A stretch of 38,830 nucleotides of DNA from the NCBI GenBank assembly GCA_002340305.1, contig DDLU01000311.1, positions 1 through 38,830 of the forward strand. Direction: 5' to 3'. Source of the stretch: Desulfovibrio sp. UBA2564. Lineage in GTDB: Bacteria; Desulfobacterota; Desulfovibrionia; Desulfovibrionales; Desulfovibrionaceae. The notes under the pieces are model-generated. The model searched no databases, was not told where the DNA came from, and saw only the letters and a list, made by a program, of their open reading frames with translations. The position numbers were made by a program, and so were the translations under genes. This document shows positions 8,471 to 18,804 of the stretch, in pieces; the first letter of the stretch is position 1, and each line of letters starts with the position of its first letter.

Positions 8471-8510
8471 AACCGGATTTGAGATGAATTACGATTTTCT
8501 CAGTCCGGTT
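8471..8510 (+). terminator. Hairpin 2 (possible attenuator) between mreB and mreC
   Basis: AACCGGA at 8471-8477 pairs with TCCGGTT at 8504-8510, and TGAGA at 8480-8484 pairs with TCTCA at 8498-8502, with a small internal loop between. It is followed by TTCC and, further on, by T-rich sequence. It would partly terminate or attenuate transcription before mreC. Confidence 0.55.
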
Positions 8511-8579
8511 TTCCGCTTTCTGGTTATAGCTTTTTTCTAATTTTTATTAATCTCTGCCTTCAGTTACAGAGGATTAAGT

Positions 8580-9470
8580 GTGAAGCTTAAGCGAGCCGCT
8601 ATAGCCGTCATTATTGGCCTGTTTGTCTACCTCAGTCTCTATTCATGGAACCTGAGGTCAGGACAGCTGGACCGTCTCGCCGGGTACACCGGTCTTGAAA
8701 TCGTCAAATGGGTTTTGTGGCCCTGCGAATATGTGTATGACCGGTCCGTAGCATTCATGGACAAGTACGTTTATCTGGTGGGTTTGAAGCAACTTAATGA
8801 TCAGCTCAGTTCCCAGAATGGTCTGATGCGTCTTGAGATCATGAAGCTACGCGAAAAAGCATCGGAAGCTGAACGCTACCAGCACCTGCTGGAGATTAAA
8901 CCTCTCCCGGACTGGAAAACTAATGGTGCCAGAGTCATTGCCCACCGTATGGGACCTTCCGCCGCACTTGATTCGGTGATTATCAACAAAGGTGCGGTTT
9001 CCGGTGTTGGCGCCGATACTCCGGTGATGACCCCGCTTGGGGTTCTGGGCCGGGTTGTAGAGCCGGGACTCAGTGCCGCCAAGGCCATGTTGCTCACAGA
9101 CCGCAACAGCCGAATTTCAGTACGTGGCCAGATTCACCGCTCAACAGGCCTGCTGGTCGGTGATGGAGCGGGCGAGCCTTTAAGCGTAAAATATATGAAG
9201 CTCAATGCTCCGGTTACTGAAGGTGAAATTCTGGTAACTTCAGGACTCGCCGGATTATTCCCCCCGGGTTTACCTGTTGCTAAGGTGACTTCTGTAGAGC
9301 GATCCGATATTTCGCTTTTCCTCAGTGTGGAGGCTGTTCCTTTGGTTGATATGGAGAATATTGAAGATGTTCTCCTGCTTCATAGAGTCATGCCTGTCAC
9401 CAATTCCACAGCAGGAAACGGCAATTCCACGGTTCAGTCCGTAAATTCCACCATACCTGAAGGGAGTTAG
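8580..9470 (+). CDS. mreC: Rod-shape-determining protein MreC
   Basis: A 296-residue bitopic inner-membrane protein: a short cytoplasmic start, one transmembrane helix (about residues 7-24), a coiled-coil dimerisation region (about 70-105) and a periplasmic double beta-barrel with VIINKGAVSGVGADTPV and the conserved ILVTSGLAGLFPPGLPVAKV. It links MreB and MreD to the transpeptidase PBP2. The last 25 residues are Asn/Ser/Thr-rich and look disordered. GTG is chosen as start because GAGGA lies seven bases upstream. The mreD start follows three bases after its stop codon. Confidence 0.95.
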   Translation: MKLKRAAIAVIIGLFVYLSLYSWNLRSGQLDRLAGYTGLEIVKWVLWPCEYVYDRSVAFMDKYVYLVGLKQLNDQLSSQNGLMRLEIMKLREKASEAERYQHLLEIKPLPDWKTNGARVIAHRMGPSAALDSVIINKGAVSGVGADTPVMTPLGVLGRVVEPGLSAAKAMLLTDRNSRISVRGQIHRSTGLLVGDGAGEPLSVKYMKLNAPVTEGEILVTSGLAGLFPPGLPVAKVTSVERSDISLFLSVEAVPLVDMENIEDVLLLHRVMPVTNSTAGNGNSTVQSVNSTIPEGS

Positions 9471-9473
9471 GCC

Positions 9474-9935
9474 ATGTATTCCGCTTTCTGGTGGGCCTGC
9501 TTCAGTTTTGCAGCAATCTGGGCGCAGAAAATTGTTCCGGGGGTAGACTTTCTCGCTCCGGGACTACTGCTTTGCGTGCAGATGGAAAAGAAGTACTACA
9601 TCATCTGGATGATTGTTATCTGGTCATTGATTCAGGACGGCATCGGTGGGCTTCCTTTCGGTTATTCTGTGCTCTGGTATGCCTCAATCATTGTTTTTTA
9701 CCGTGGCGGGGCTATGTTTTTTGACGTACAGTCCGTGATGTTTGCCCTGCTCTGTGGGGGTTTGCTGGGAGCGCTGCATCCTTTCCTTACCGCCATGATG
9801 TCCATGCTTGCAGATATGGTCTGGGTTCCTGACCGCTATATTTTTGAAGGTGTTTTGCAGGCTTTGATCTTCCCTGTGGAATGGCTCCTGCTGAAATACA
9901 TCTATCCGCAAAGGTTTGAACATGAGCCTGTATGA
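9474..9935 (+). CDS. mreD: Rod-shape-determining membrane protein MreD
   Basis: A 153-residue, very hydrophobic protein with five or six predicted membrane helices, the usual size and topology for MreD. Sequence similarity within this family is low, so the assignment rests mainly on its place between mreC and mrdA. The motif WSLIQDGIGGLPFG resembles the conserved G-rich loop seen in other MreD proteins. Its 3' end overlaps the mrdA start by 14 bases, which indicates translational coupling. Confidence 0.85.
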   Translation: MYSAFWWACFSFAAIWAQKIVPGVDFLAPGLLLCVQMEKKYYIIWMIVIWSLIQDGIGGLPFGYSVLWYASIIVFYRGGAMFFDVQSVMFALLCGGLLGALHPFLTAMMSMLADMVWVPDRYIFEGVLQALIFPVEWLLLKYIYPQRFEHEPV

Positions 9936-11718
9936 ATCAAAGACACAGCAGCCGCCCAAGAACGGTCTGCTGCTCCTGCAGGGGCTGATTCTGCTCCTGT
10001 TCTGTATTTTTGCCCTGCGTTTCTGGTATTTACAGATACATAAAGGAGAGTATTTCTCCGAACAGGCACGAAACAACCAGTTGCGTCAGGATAACCTTTA
10101 TGCTCCGCGCGGTCTGATCAGGGACCGTAACGGTGAATTGCTGGCTGTTAACGAGCCTGCCTATGCCCTGGGTATTGTCCGCGAGGACTGCAAAGACCTT
10201 GATGCCACGCTGAAAACCGTTTCCGAGTGGACCGGAGTGGATCTCCCGAAGCTTAAGAAGGTTTTCAAGAAATCCCGCCGCAGGGTAAAACCGTTTGAGC
10301 CTCTTATTCTCGTTCCTAACCTGACTTTCGAGCAGGTTGCGGTCATTGAAGCCAACTCTTTGTACTGGCCCGGACTTGAAGTTGTGGTCCGCCCCCGCCG
10401 TAAATATTTGCAAGGGGCTTTGCTGTCGCACGTTCTGGGATATGTTTCCGAAGTAGATGAAGCAGAATTGGAAAACGATTCTGAGCTGGCAGTAGGCGAT
10501 TATGTCGGAAAGCAGGGTCTTGAGTACGTTCTGGAAAAGAGATTTCGGGGCGTAAAGGGCCGCAGACAGAGCGAAGTTGATGCCACCGGTCGCCGACTTA
10601 AGCAGCGTATTCTCAATCCTCCTAAAGCCGGTGAGGATATTGATCTTTCTATTGATCTTGGATTGCAGGAACTCGGTGGTAAATTCCTTGAAGGAAAGGC
10701 CGGGGCAGTTGTGGTTATGAACCCTGACAACGGTCAGATTCTGGCTTTTGTCAGTGCTCCCTCCTACGACAACAACTCCTTTACTGACGGGCTGAGCCAG
10801 AAAGAATGGGTCGCCCTGCGTGATGATCCACGTACTCCTTTACAGAACAGGGTTATTCAGTCTGTTTATCCTCCCGGATCAGTATTCAAGATGACTGTTG
10901 CGGGAGCCGGATTACACTACGGTGTGGTTAAGACGCAAGATATAGTTTATTGTCCCGGTCATATGCAGCTTGGTAAATATGTTTTCCGTTGCTGGAAAAA
11001 AGGCGGACATGGTGAGACTGATCTTGAGAAGTCGTTGGTAGAATCCTGTGATGTCTATTATTACAAATTGGGCAAAAGGCTTGGCGTTGACCGCATGAGT
11101 GAATATGCTTTTGCCGCAGGCTACGGTAAGCCTACCGGAATTGCTTTGCCCCATGAAAAATCCGGTTTGATTCCCACCCGCAAGTGGAAAAAACGCCGTT
11201 ATGGCGAAATCTGGCATCCCGGTGAAAACCTGAACTTTTCCATCGGACAGGGCTACACTCTTGTTACACCACTACAGGTTGCCCGCTCCATTTCATCACT
11301 CATCAACGGGGGACGTTTACTGCGTCCGCAGCTTCTTGCCGGAGAACCGGCAGAAGAACAGGGTGTGCTTCCCATTAATGACAGACAGCGGGAAATCATC
11401 CGCAAGGCTATGATTAAAACTGTTAACGGTTCTCACGGAACTGCGCGCAGGTTGCGTATGAAAGGGGTGGTCATCGGCGGTAAGACCGGGACAGCGCAGG
11501 TAGTTAAGCTCACCGACGAGATTAAGAAAATGAAGGATGAGGAGATCCCTTACAAATACAGAGACCATGCGTGGATGGCCAGTTTTGCTGAAAAAGGCAC
11601 TGAGCGTTACGTGGTTGTCTGCATGGTTGAACACGGGCTGCACGGTAGTTCCGGTGCCGGTCCGGTGGTCAAAGCCATTTATAATTATATTTTCAAAGAG
11701 AAGAAGGAAAAGAAGTAA
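9922..11718 (+). CDS. mrdA: Penicillin-binding protein 2 (elongation-specific transpeptidase)
   Basis: A 598-residue class B penicillin-binding protein: a short cytoplasmic tail, a membrane anchor at about 16-36, a dimerisation/pedestal domain and a C-terminal transpeptidase domain. The three active-site motifs are present: SVFK with Ser320 and Lys323, SCD with Ser375, and KTG with Lys521. The SxD form is usual for PBP2. It cross-links peptidoglycan in the periplasm during side-wall growth together with RodA. ATG 9922 is preferred because AAGG lies seven bases upstream; a TTG two codons earlier is in frame. The stop overlaps the rodA start (TAATG). Confidence 0.97.
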   Translation: MSLYESKTQQPPKNGLLLLQGLILLLFCIFALRFWYLQIHKGEYFSEQARNNQLRQDNLYAPRGLIRDRNGELLAVNEPAYALGIVREDCKDLDATLKTVSEWTGVDLPKLKKVFKKSRRRVKPFEPLILVPNLTFEQVAVIEANSLYWPGLEVVVRPRRKYLQGALLSHVLGYVSEVDEAELENDSELAVGDYVGKQGLEYVLEKRFRGVKGRRQSEVDATGRRLKQRILNPPKAGEDIDLSIDLGLQELGGKFLEGKAGAVVVMNPDNGQILAFVSAPSYDNNSFTDGLSQKEWVALRDDPRTPLQNRVIQSVYPPGSVFKMTVAGAGLHYGVVKTQDIVYCPGHMQLGKYVFRCWKKGGHGETDLEKSLVESCDVYYYKLGKRLGVDRMSEYAFAAGYGKPTGIALPHEKSGLIPTRKWKKRRYGEIWHPGENLNFSIGQGYTLVTPLQVARSISSLINGGRLLRPQLLAGEPAEEQGVLPINDRQREIIRKAMIKTVNGSHGTARRLRMKGVVIGGKTGTAQVVKLTDEIKKMKDEEIPYKYRDHAWMASFAEKGTERYVVVCMVEHGLHGSSGAGPVVKAIYNYIFKEKKEKK

Positions 11719-12833
11719 TGTCCCCAATTGACCGCAGATTACTTATCCATATGAACTGGTTCCTGCTGGGGCTGGCGGCCATGCTTTTCTTTGTCGGGGT
11801 CCTCAACCTTTATTCCGCCAGTGGATTCAGGTTGGAGCAGGGGATGAGCGTAAGCTCGTTTTATCAGAAACAGCTCGTCTGGGGACTGATGGGTTTTGCC
11901 GGGATGATCACTTTTATGCTTTTTGATTATCGGCATTTACGGACCATTGCATGGCCTTTATTCTGGGTTACTGTTATCCTGCTGGCCTGTGTCCCGGTAA
12001 TCGGTAAAACCATTTACGGGGCCAGACGCTGGTTAGATCTCGGTTTCTTTAATTTTCAGCCCAGTGAGATGGCGAAGATCACCATCCTTGTCATCGGGGC
12101 CAAGATCCTGTCCCGAAGCAGCGATCCGCTCAATATCAAGAATTTGGCCTACGTTGTCGGGGTCGGTCTGATTCCCGCCGGGATGGTTATTTCCCAGCCG
12201 GACCTTGGCTCGGGCTTGAACATCCTGCTCATTCTCGGCGGTATGATTCTTTACCGTGGGCTGACTCCCAAGCTTTTTAAAACTCTCGCTGTTGTCGGTC
12301 CCTGCTTGATTCCGCTGGGCTGGCTTTTCATGCATGATTACCAGAAGCGGAGGGTTATCTCATTCATGAACCCGGCCAGCGACCCGCTGGGTGCGGGATA
12401 TCATATCATCCAATCTGAAATTGCCATTGGGTCCGGAAGGGTCTGGGGTAAGGGTTTTTTGGGCGGAACACAGTCGCAGCTGCGTTTTCTGCCCGAGAAA
12501 CATACGGACTTCGCTATTGCTGTTTTCGGCGAAGAATGGGGTTTTGCCGGGGCCATGGCCCTGCTTAGTCTTTTCTGTGTGTTTCTGTATCAAATGGTTG
12601 TAACAGCCAGAGAGGCAAAAGACCTGTTCGGGAGCTACCTCGCAGCAGGCGTATTCTTTTATTTCTTCTGGCAAATCCTTATTAATATGGGTATGGTCCT
12701 CGGGCTAATGCCGGTAGTAGGCATCCCTTTACCATTCATCAGCTACGGCGGCAGCGGCACCGTAGTTAACCTTTGCCTTGTGGGACTAGTTTTGAATGTT
12801 TCCATGAGGCGTTATGTATTCAAACAGGGGTAA
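11718..12833 (+). CDS. rodA: SEDS-family peptidoglycan glycosyltransferase RodA
   Basis: A 371-residue polytopic inner-membrane protein with about ten helices and the SEDS signatures GARRWLDLGFFNFQPSEMAK and the C-terminal PLPFISYGGSGTVVNL. It polymerises lipid II into glycan strands and works as a pair with the PBP2 encoded just upstream. Start and upstream stop share one base, so translation is coupled. Length and motifs are normal for the family. Confidence 0.97.
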   Translation: MSPIDRRLLIHMNWFLLGLAAMLFFVGVLNLYSASGFRLEQGMSVSSFYQKQLVWGLMGFAGMITFMLFDYRHLRTIAWPLFWVTVILLACVPVIGKTIYGARRWLDLGFFNFQPSEMAKITILVIGAKILSRSSDPLNIKNLAYVVGVGLIPAGMVISQPDLGSGLNILLILGGMILYRGLTPKLFKTLAVVGPCLIPLGWLFMHDYQKRRVISFMNPASDPLGAGYHIIQSEIAIGSGRVWGKGFLGGTQSQLRFLPEKHTDFAIAVFGEEWGFAGAMALLSLFCVFLYQMVVTAREAKDLFGSYLAAGVFFYFFWQILINMGMVLGLMPVVGIPLPFISYGGSGTVVNLCLVGLVLNVSMRRYVFKQG

Positions 12834-12883
12834 GCCGCATGTTTGGGTTTTCTAAATCCGGCTCTGGGGAAAAGGAGATAAAA

Positions 12884-13252
12884 ATGGCAAGAGACGAAAT
12901 AAATGCATTCTTAGGCAGTGGAACCGATTATCAGGGAAAGCTTAATTTTCAAGGCGCAGTCCGTATTGATGGTAATTTCAACGGCGAGGTTGAATCTGAC
13001 GGCACATTGGTTGTCGGGCGTGAAGCGAAAGTAGAAGGCGTTCTGCGCGTAGGGCAGCTCGTTTTGAGCGGTAGTGTTACCGGAGAAGTTTACGCAGCTG
13101 AAAAAGCTGTTTTGCACAAAACAGCCAATCTGCAGGGCAACTTGGTCACTCCCTCTCTGGTTGTTGAGGAAGGAGCTGTCCTTGAAGGCCGTGTAACTAT
13201 GAGTTCCACAGCCTCTTCTGCAGCCCAAAAAGAATCTGAAGAAATTAGTTAA
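12884..13252 (+). CDS. Bactofilin
   Basis: A 122-residue protein made almost entirely of a right-handed beta-helix repeat (about residues 12-108) with hydrophobic and glycine alternation, matching the DUF583/bactofilin family, flanked by a short N-terminal segment and a Ser/Ala/Glu-rich tail. Bactofilins polymerise without nucleotide and organise cell-wall enzymes or polar structures. ATG 12884 is chosen because AAGGAG lies seven bases upstream. An in-frame ATG at 12839 would add a 15-residue basic/Ser-Gly N-terminus that could act as a membrane-targeting segment. It sits between rodA and the ATP synthase genes, which suggests a role alongside the elongasome. No clear terminator follows. Confidence 0.9.
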   Translation: MARDEINAFLGSGTDYQGKLNFQGAVRIDGNFNGEVESDGTLVVGREAKVEGVLRVGQLVLSGSVTGEVYAAEKAVLHKTANLQGNLVTPSLVVEEGAVLEGRVTMSSTASSAAQKESEEIS

Positions 13253-13320
13253 AAAAAGAACAAGCCAGTGCTGACGGGGGTTGCTGGGCAAAAAGTAACC
13301 GATAGTTTTTGAAAAACCCT

Positions 13321-13349
13321 TTGACACAAGTTCGAAATTTAGCTACACC
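13321..13349 (+). promoter_or_regulatory. Candidate promoter of the ATP synthase operon
   Basis: A perfect -35 TTGACA at 13321-13326 is followed after 17 bases by TACACC at 13344-13349, a weak -10. The predicted start near 13356 leaves about 39 bases of leader before atpF'. It lies in the 142-base gap after the bactofilin gene, where no terminator is visible, so read-through from the shape cluster may add to expression. Confidence 0.45.
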
Positions 13350-13394
13350 GCAACTGACTTTGGACAAAAATTCACAACCTTTTCGGGAGCAGGC

Positions 13395-13811
13395 ATGATT
13401 GATTTAGATATTAGCTTTTTTATCCAGTTAGCGAACTTCATCATCACCCTTCTTGTTCTCAACCTTCTTATGTTTCGTCCTATTCGCGAAATCATCAGAA
13501 AGCGTGCGGAGCTCATGAGCGACCAGCTTTCCAAGGTGGAAAATTTCAACGATCAGGCTGAATCGAAGGTTAAGGACTACGAAGCTGCTCTGGACTCTGC
13601 CCGTAAAGAGGGAATGGAAATCCGGAACGACTTCAAAGAACAGGGAGCCGATCAGGAACAGACATTGCTTGCCGAGGCCGGAAAAGTTGCTGCCGCAACT
13701 ATGAAGGAAGCTCGTGCGGAGGTTGCAGCCGATAAGGGTGCAGCAATGAAAGTTCTTGGTGGCGAAGTTGAAGCTTTTGCTCAGAAGGTTACAGCCAAGG
13801 TTCTTGGCTAG
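13395..13811 (+). CDS. atpF': ATP synthase F0 subunit b'
   Basis: A 138-residue protein with one N-terminal membrane helix (about residues 8-28) followed by a long charged amphipathic helix, the standard peripheral-stalk subunit layout. It differs from the next gene product, so the stalk is a b/b' heterodimer as in photosynthetic bacteria and many deltaproteobacteria. GGGAG lies five bases before the ATG. It is the first gene of the seven-gene atp operon and is followed 30 bases later by atpF. Confidence 0.93.
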   Translation: MIDLDISFFIQLANFIITLLVLNLLMFRPIREIIRKRAELMSDQLSKVENFNDQAESKVKDYEAALDSARKEGMEIRNDFKEQGADQEQTLLAEAGKVAAATMKEARAEVAADKGAAMKVLGGEVEAFAQKVTAKVLG

Positions 13812-13841
13812 GCCTAATCAATATCGAAGGGGGGTTTAGCC

Positions 13842-14411
13842 TTGAAGCGGAAAAACATGATCATGGCAACAACCGCTCTTTCCGTACTGCTGGCAGCAGG
13901 CGCAGCCTATGCAAGCGGTGGAGAAGGGGCGCACGAGATTCCCTGGGCAAACTTCGGTTGGCGTGTACTTAACTTGATCCTCGTTCTCGGGATCCTTTAC
14001 AAATTCGCAGGCGAGAAAATCGCCGGTCTTTTTAAAGGTCGTCAGGCAGGTATCAAGCAGGAGCTCAGCGATCTGCAGTCCCGCAAGGAAGCTGCAGAGA
14101 AAAAGCTCCGCGACGTCGAATCAAGTATTGCTAATCTGGAACAGGAAAAGGATTCCATCCTTTCCGAGGCCAGATCTCAGGGCGAGGCCATGAAGGCGGC
14201 GATCATCCAGAAAGCCGAGCAGACTGCCGAGCAGATTAAAGCTCAGGCCACAGTCTCCGCAGAGCAGGAAGTAAACGTAGCACTCGACGAAATGCGCGCT
14301 GAAATGGCTGATAAAGTCATTGAAGCTGCTGAGAAAATCGTCAAGAGCAAGCTTACCAAAGCTCAGCACGAGACTCTGGTGGATGAATACTTAACAAAGG
14401 TGGTGCTCTAA
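13842..14411 (+). CDS. atpF: ATP synthase F0 subunit b
   Basis: A 189-residue stalk subunit: a signal-like hydrophobic stretch at 7-24, a second hydrophobic segment near 41-56 (WRVLNLILVLGILYKFAG) and a long charged coiled-coil helix to the C-terminus. The extra N-terminal hydrophobic segment ending in AYASG looks like a cleavable signal peptide, a feature of b subunits in this lineage. I keep the TTG start because a G-rich ribosome-binding site lies upstream; ATG at 13857 or 13863 is possible. The stop overlaps atpH in TAATGA. Confidence 0.93.
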   Translation: MKRKNMIMATTALSVLLAAGAAYASGGEGAHEIPWANFGWRVLNLILVLGILYKFAGEKIAGLFKGRQAGIKQELSDLQSRKEAAEKKLRDVESSIANLEQEKDSILSEARSQGEAMKAAIIQKAEQTAEQIKAQATVSAEQEVNVALDEMRAEMADKVIEAAEKIVKSKLTKAQHETLVDEYLTKVVL

Positions 14412-14962
14412 TGACCGGGAACATAGTCTCACGCAGATACGCCAAGGCGCTGTTCTCCGTTGGCCAGAAGCAGGGAGAAAAAGACCTTGCGGCGTATGGT
14501 TTGGCACTGACCGAGTTGTCCCAGATACTGGAAGATTCCCCGGAGGCCCTGAGGCTCTTCCAGAATCCTGTTTTCAGTGCGGATGAAAAGAAAGCCGTGC
14601 TTGAAAAACTGCTTGAGAAGACCTCGGCAGGACCTGTGGTTAAAAACTTTTGCAGCCTTTTGGCCGACAAAGGACGTCTGCCGGTTATTCCTGAGATCGC
14701 AAGCGACTACGCAGGAATGCTGGACAGCGTACAAGGTGTCGTCCGTGGCAAATTGGTGACTGCGATCAAACTGACCGTTAAGCGTCAGAAAGAAATTAAA
14801 GCACGTCTTGAAGAACAGCTTAAAAGCAAACTCGAACTCGACTTTGCTATGGATAAAAACATCCTCGGAGGTGTTGTTCTTCAGGTTGGCGATAAAGTTC
14901 TTGATGCAAGCATTCGCGCACAGCTGCAAATGATGAAAGAACAGATTAAAAGGGGTGTGTAG
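14411..14962 (+). CDS. atpH: ATP synthase F1 subunit delta
   Basis: A 183-residue OSCP/delta protein with an N-terminal helical bundle (IVSRRYAKALFSVG at residues 4-17) that binds the alpha-subunit tips, and the conserved C-terminal MDKNILGGVVLQVGDKVLDASIR segment that contacts the b stalk. It joins the peripheral stalk to the F1 head. Start and atpF stop overlap by one base and the atpA start follows five bases after its stop, all consistent with tight coupling. Confidence 0.96.
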   Translation: MTGNIVSRRYAKALFSVGQKQGEKDLAAYGLALTELSQILEDSPEALRLFQNPVFSADEKKAVLEKLLEKTSAGPVVKNFCSLLADKGRLPVIPEIASDYAGMLDSVQGVVRGKLVTAIKLTVKRQKEIKARLEEQLKSKLELDFAMDKNILGGVVLQVGDKVLDASIRAQLQMMKEQIKRGV

Positions 14963-14966
14963 GGCC

Positions 14967-16475
14967 ATGCAAATTAAAGCGGAAGAAATCAGCAAAATCA
15001 TTGAAGATCAGATTCAGAATTATGAGTCTAAGGTCGAGATGAGCGAAACCGGTACCGTTCTCTATGTTGGTGACGGTATTGCTCGTGTACATGGTGTTGA
15101 GAACGCAATGGCTATGGAACTTCTTGAGTTCCCCGGCGGCCTGATGGGCATGGTTCTCAACCTCGAAGAAGATAACGTCGGTGTCGCTCTTCTCGGTGAC
15201 GATACCGGTATTAAAGAAGGTGATCCGGTTAAACGTACCGGCAAACTCTTCTCCGTACCTGTCGGTGACGCAGTCATGGGCCGCGTTGTTAACCCTCTGG
15301 GGCAGCCCATTGATGGTCTCGGTCCCATTGAAGCGGAAGAAGAACGCCCCGTTGAGCTTAAAGCTCCCGGTATCATCGCACGTAAATCCGTACATGAACC
15401 CATGTACACCGGTCTCAAGTCTATTGACGCAATGACCCCGATCGGACGTGGACAGCGCGAACTCGTAATTGGTGACCGTCAGGTCGGTAAAACTGCGATT
15501 TGTGTTGACGCTATCCTCGCTCAGAAAGATTCCGGTATCCACTGCTTCTACGTAGCTATCGGTCAGAAAAAAGCAGCAGTTGCTCTTGTTGCTGACATTC
15601 TTCGTAAGCACGGTGCAATGGAATACACCACAATCATTTCTGCAACAGCATCCGAGCCTGCACCTCTGCAGTTCATTTCTGCATACACCGGTGCAACCAT
15701 GGCTGAATACTACCGTGACGGTGGTAAGCACGCCCTGATCGCTTACGATGACCTTTCCAAACAGGCTGTTGCATACAGACAGATGTCTCTCCTGCTTCGT
15801 CGCCCTCCGGGACGTGAAGCATACCCTGGTGACGTTTTCTACCTGCACTCAAGGCTCCTCGAGCGTTCTTGTAAGGTAAATGATGACCTCGGTGCTGGTT
15901 CTCTGACCGCACTGCCCATCATTGAAACCCAGGCAGGTGACGTATCCGCATACATCCCGACCAACGTTATCTCCATTACCGATGGTCAGGTTTACCTCGA
16001 GCCTAACCTCTTCAACTCCGGTATCCGTCCTGCTGTTAACGTAGGTCTTTCCGTATCCCGAGTTGGTGGTGCTGCTCAGATTAAAGCTATGAAGCAGGTT
16101 GCCGGTACTCTGCGTCTTGACCTCGCACAGTATCGTGAACTGGCAGCTTTCGCAGCTTTCGGTTCCGACCTCGATAAGGCCACCCAGCAGAAGCTGAACC
16201 GCGGTGCCCGCATGGTTGAGCTTCTCAAGCAGCCTCAGTACAAGCCCATGAACGTTATGGAACAGGTAGTCTCCCTGTATGCCGGTACTCGCGGTTACAT
16301 GGATGAATTCCCTGTTAGCGCAGTACGCAAATACGAAGACGAACTCCAGGAATTCATCGCTAACGCGAAGCCTGAAATTCTGGAAGGCATCAAGACTAAA
16401 GGCGCTATTGACGACGAAATCGAAGGCAAGCTGAAGGCCGCTCTGGAAGAGTTCAATAAAGGTTTCACAGCTTAA
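14967..16475 (+). CDS. atpA: ATP synthase F1 subunit alpha
   Basis: A 502-residue regulatory nucleotide-binding subunit with the P-loop GDRQVGKTA, the alpha/beta signature (PALNVGLS-type, here RPAVNVGLSVSRVGG) and a crown domain at the N-terminus. Three copies alternate with beta in the F1 hexamer. ATG 14967 is chosen because it gives the family-standard start MQIKAEEISKII; a reading frame a few codons longer has no ribosome-binding site. Confidence 0.98.
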   Translation: MQIKAEEISKIIEDQIQNYESKVEMSETGTVLYVGDGIARVHGVENAMAMELLEFPGGLMGMVLNLEEDNVGVALLGDDTGIKEGDPVKRTGKLFSVPVGDAVMGRVVNPLGQPIDGLGPIEAEEERPVELKAPGIIARKSVHEPMYTGLKSIDAMTPIGRGQRELVIGDRQVGKTAICVDAILAQKDSGIHCFYVAIGQKKAAVALVADILRKHGAMEYTTIISATASEPAPLQFISAYTGATMAEYYRDGGKHALIAYDDLSKQAVAYRQMSLLLRRPPGREAYPGDVFYLHSRLLERSCKVNDDLGAGSLTALPIIETQAGDVSAYIPTNVISITDGQVYLEPNLFNSGIRPAVNVGLSVSRVGGAAQIKAMKQVAGTLRLDLAQYRELAAFAAFGSDLDKATQQKLNRGARMVELLKQPQYKPMNVMEQVVSLYAGTRGYMDEFPVSAVRKYEDELQEFIANAKPEILEGIKTKGAIDDEIEGKLKAALEEFNKGFTA

Positions 16476-16490
16476 TCCTGGGAGGTACTG

Positions 16491-17369
16491 ATGGCTTCTC
16501 TTAAGGATGTCCAAAACCAAATCGTCAGTATTAAAAAGACTAAGCAGATTACCAAAGCCATGAACATGGTTGCGTCGGCTAAGCTGCGCGGTGCTCAGGA
16601 CAGAATTGAGCGCTTTCGCCCCTACGCAGACAAGTTCTACGAAATGCTTGGCGATCTGGCAGCAGGCGCGGATTCTTCCGTTCACCCGCTGCTCGAAGTC
16701 CACGAAGAGATCAAGACCGTAGGTATCGTACTTACCACCTCTGATCGCGGACTTTGCGGTAGTTTTAATGCGAATATGATAAATGCGGCCCTGAAAAAGG
16801 CTGCAGAAAAGAAGGCTGAAGGTAAAACTGTAAAGTTTTACTGCGTAGGTAAAAAAGGTGCCGCCGCTGTTGCGAAGACCGAATATGAGATCGTCGAAGC
16901 TTACAAAGACGACATGACTCACTTCGACTTCAATCTGGCTGCATCCATCGGTAACAAAGTTATCGATGCCTATCTTGCCGAAGAGCTTGATGAGGTTTTC
17001 CTCGTTTTCGGTGAATTCGTAAACGTCGCCAGCCAGCCTCCGAACACCCTTCAGATCCTGCCCATGTCTTCCGAGGCAGCAGGTGAAGAAGCTGAATCCG
17101 GAGCTTCCAGCGAATACATTTACGAACCTTCCGTTGAAGGCCTTCTCGCGGAGCTGCTGCCCCGTTTTGTTAAAGTTCAGGTTTACCGCGGTCTGCTCGA
17201 CACTTCCTGCAGTGAACACGCTGCACGTATGGCTGCCATGGATAACGCATCCAGAGCATGCGACGATATGACCGAAACTCTGACACTGCTTTATAACAAA
17301 ACCAGGCAGGCTGCGATTACCGCGGATCTTATGGACATTGTCGGCGGCGCAGAAGCGCTGAAAGGATAA
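16491..17369 (+). CDS. atpG: ATP synthase F1 subunit gamma
   Basis: A 292-residue central-shaft subunit. The N-terminal helix (ASLKDVQNQIVSIKKTKQITKAMNMVA) and the C-terminal helix (TLLYNKTRQAAITADLMDIVGGAEAL) form the coiled coil that rotates within the alpha3beta3 head; a Rossmann-like domain with TSDRGLCGSFNANM lies between. A GGGAGG ribosome-binding site precedes the ATG. It sits 15 bases after atpA and 17 before atpD. Confidence 0.97.
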   Translation: MASLKDVQNQIVSIKKTKQITKAMNMVASAKLRGAQDRIERFRPYADKFYEMLGDLAAGADSSVHPLLEVHEEIKTVGIVLTTSDRGLCGSFNANMINAALKKAAEKKAEGKTVKFYCVGKKGAAAVAKTEYEIVEAYKDDMTHFDFNLAASIGNKVIDAYLAEELDEVFLVFGEFVNVASQPPNTLQILPMSSEAAGEEAESGASSEYIYEPSVEGLLAELLPRFVKVQVYRGLLDTSCSEHAARMAAMDNASRACDDMTETLTLLYNKTRQAAITADLMDIVGGAEALKG

Positions 17370-17386
17370 TATAGGGGGTTACTCTG

Positions 17387-18790
<1,404 letters not shown>

Positions 18791-18804
18791 CATAGGACGC
18801 GATT

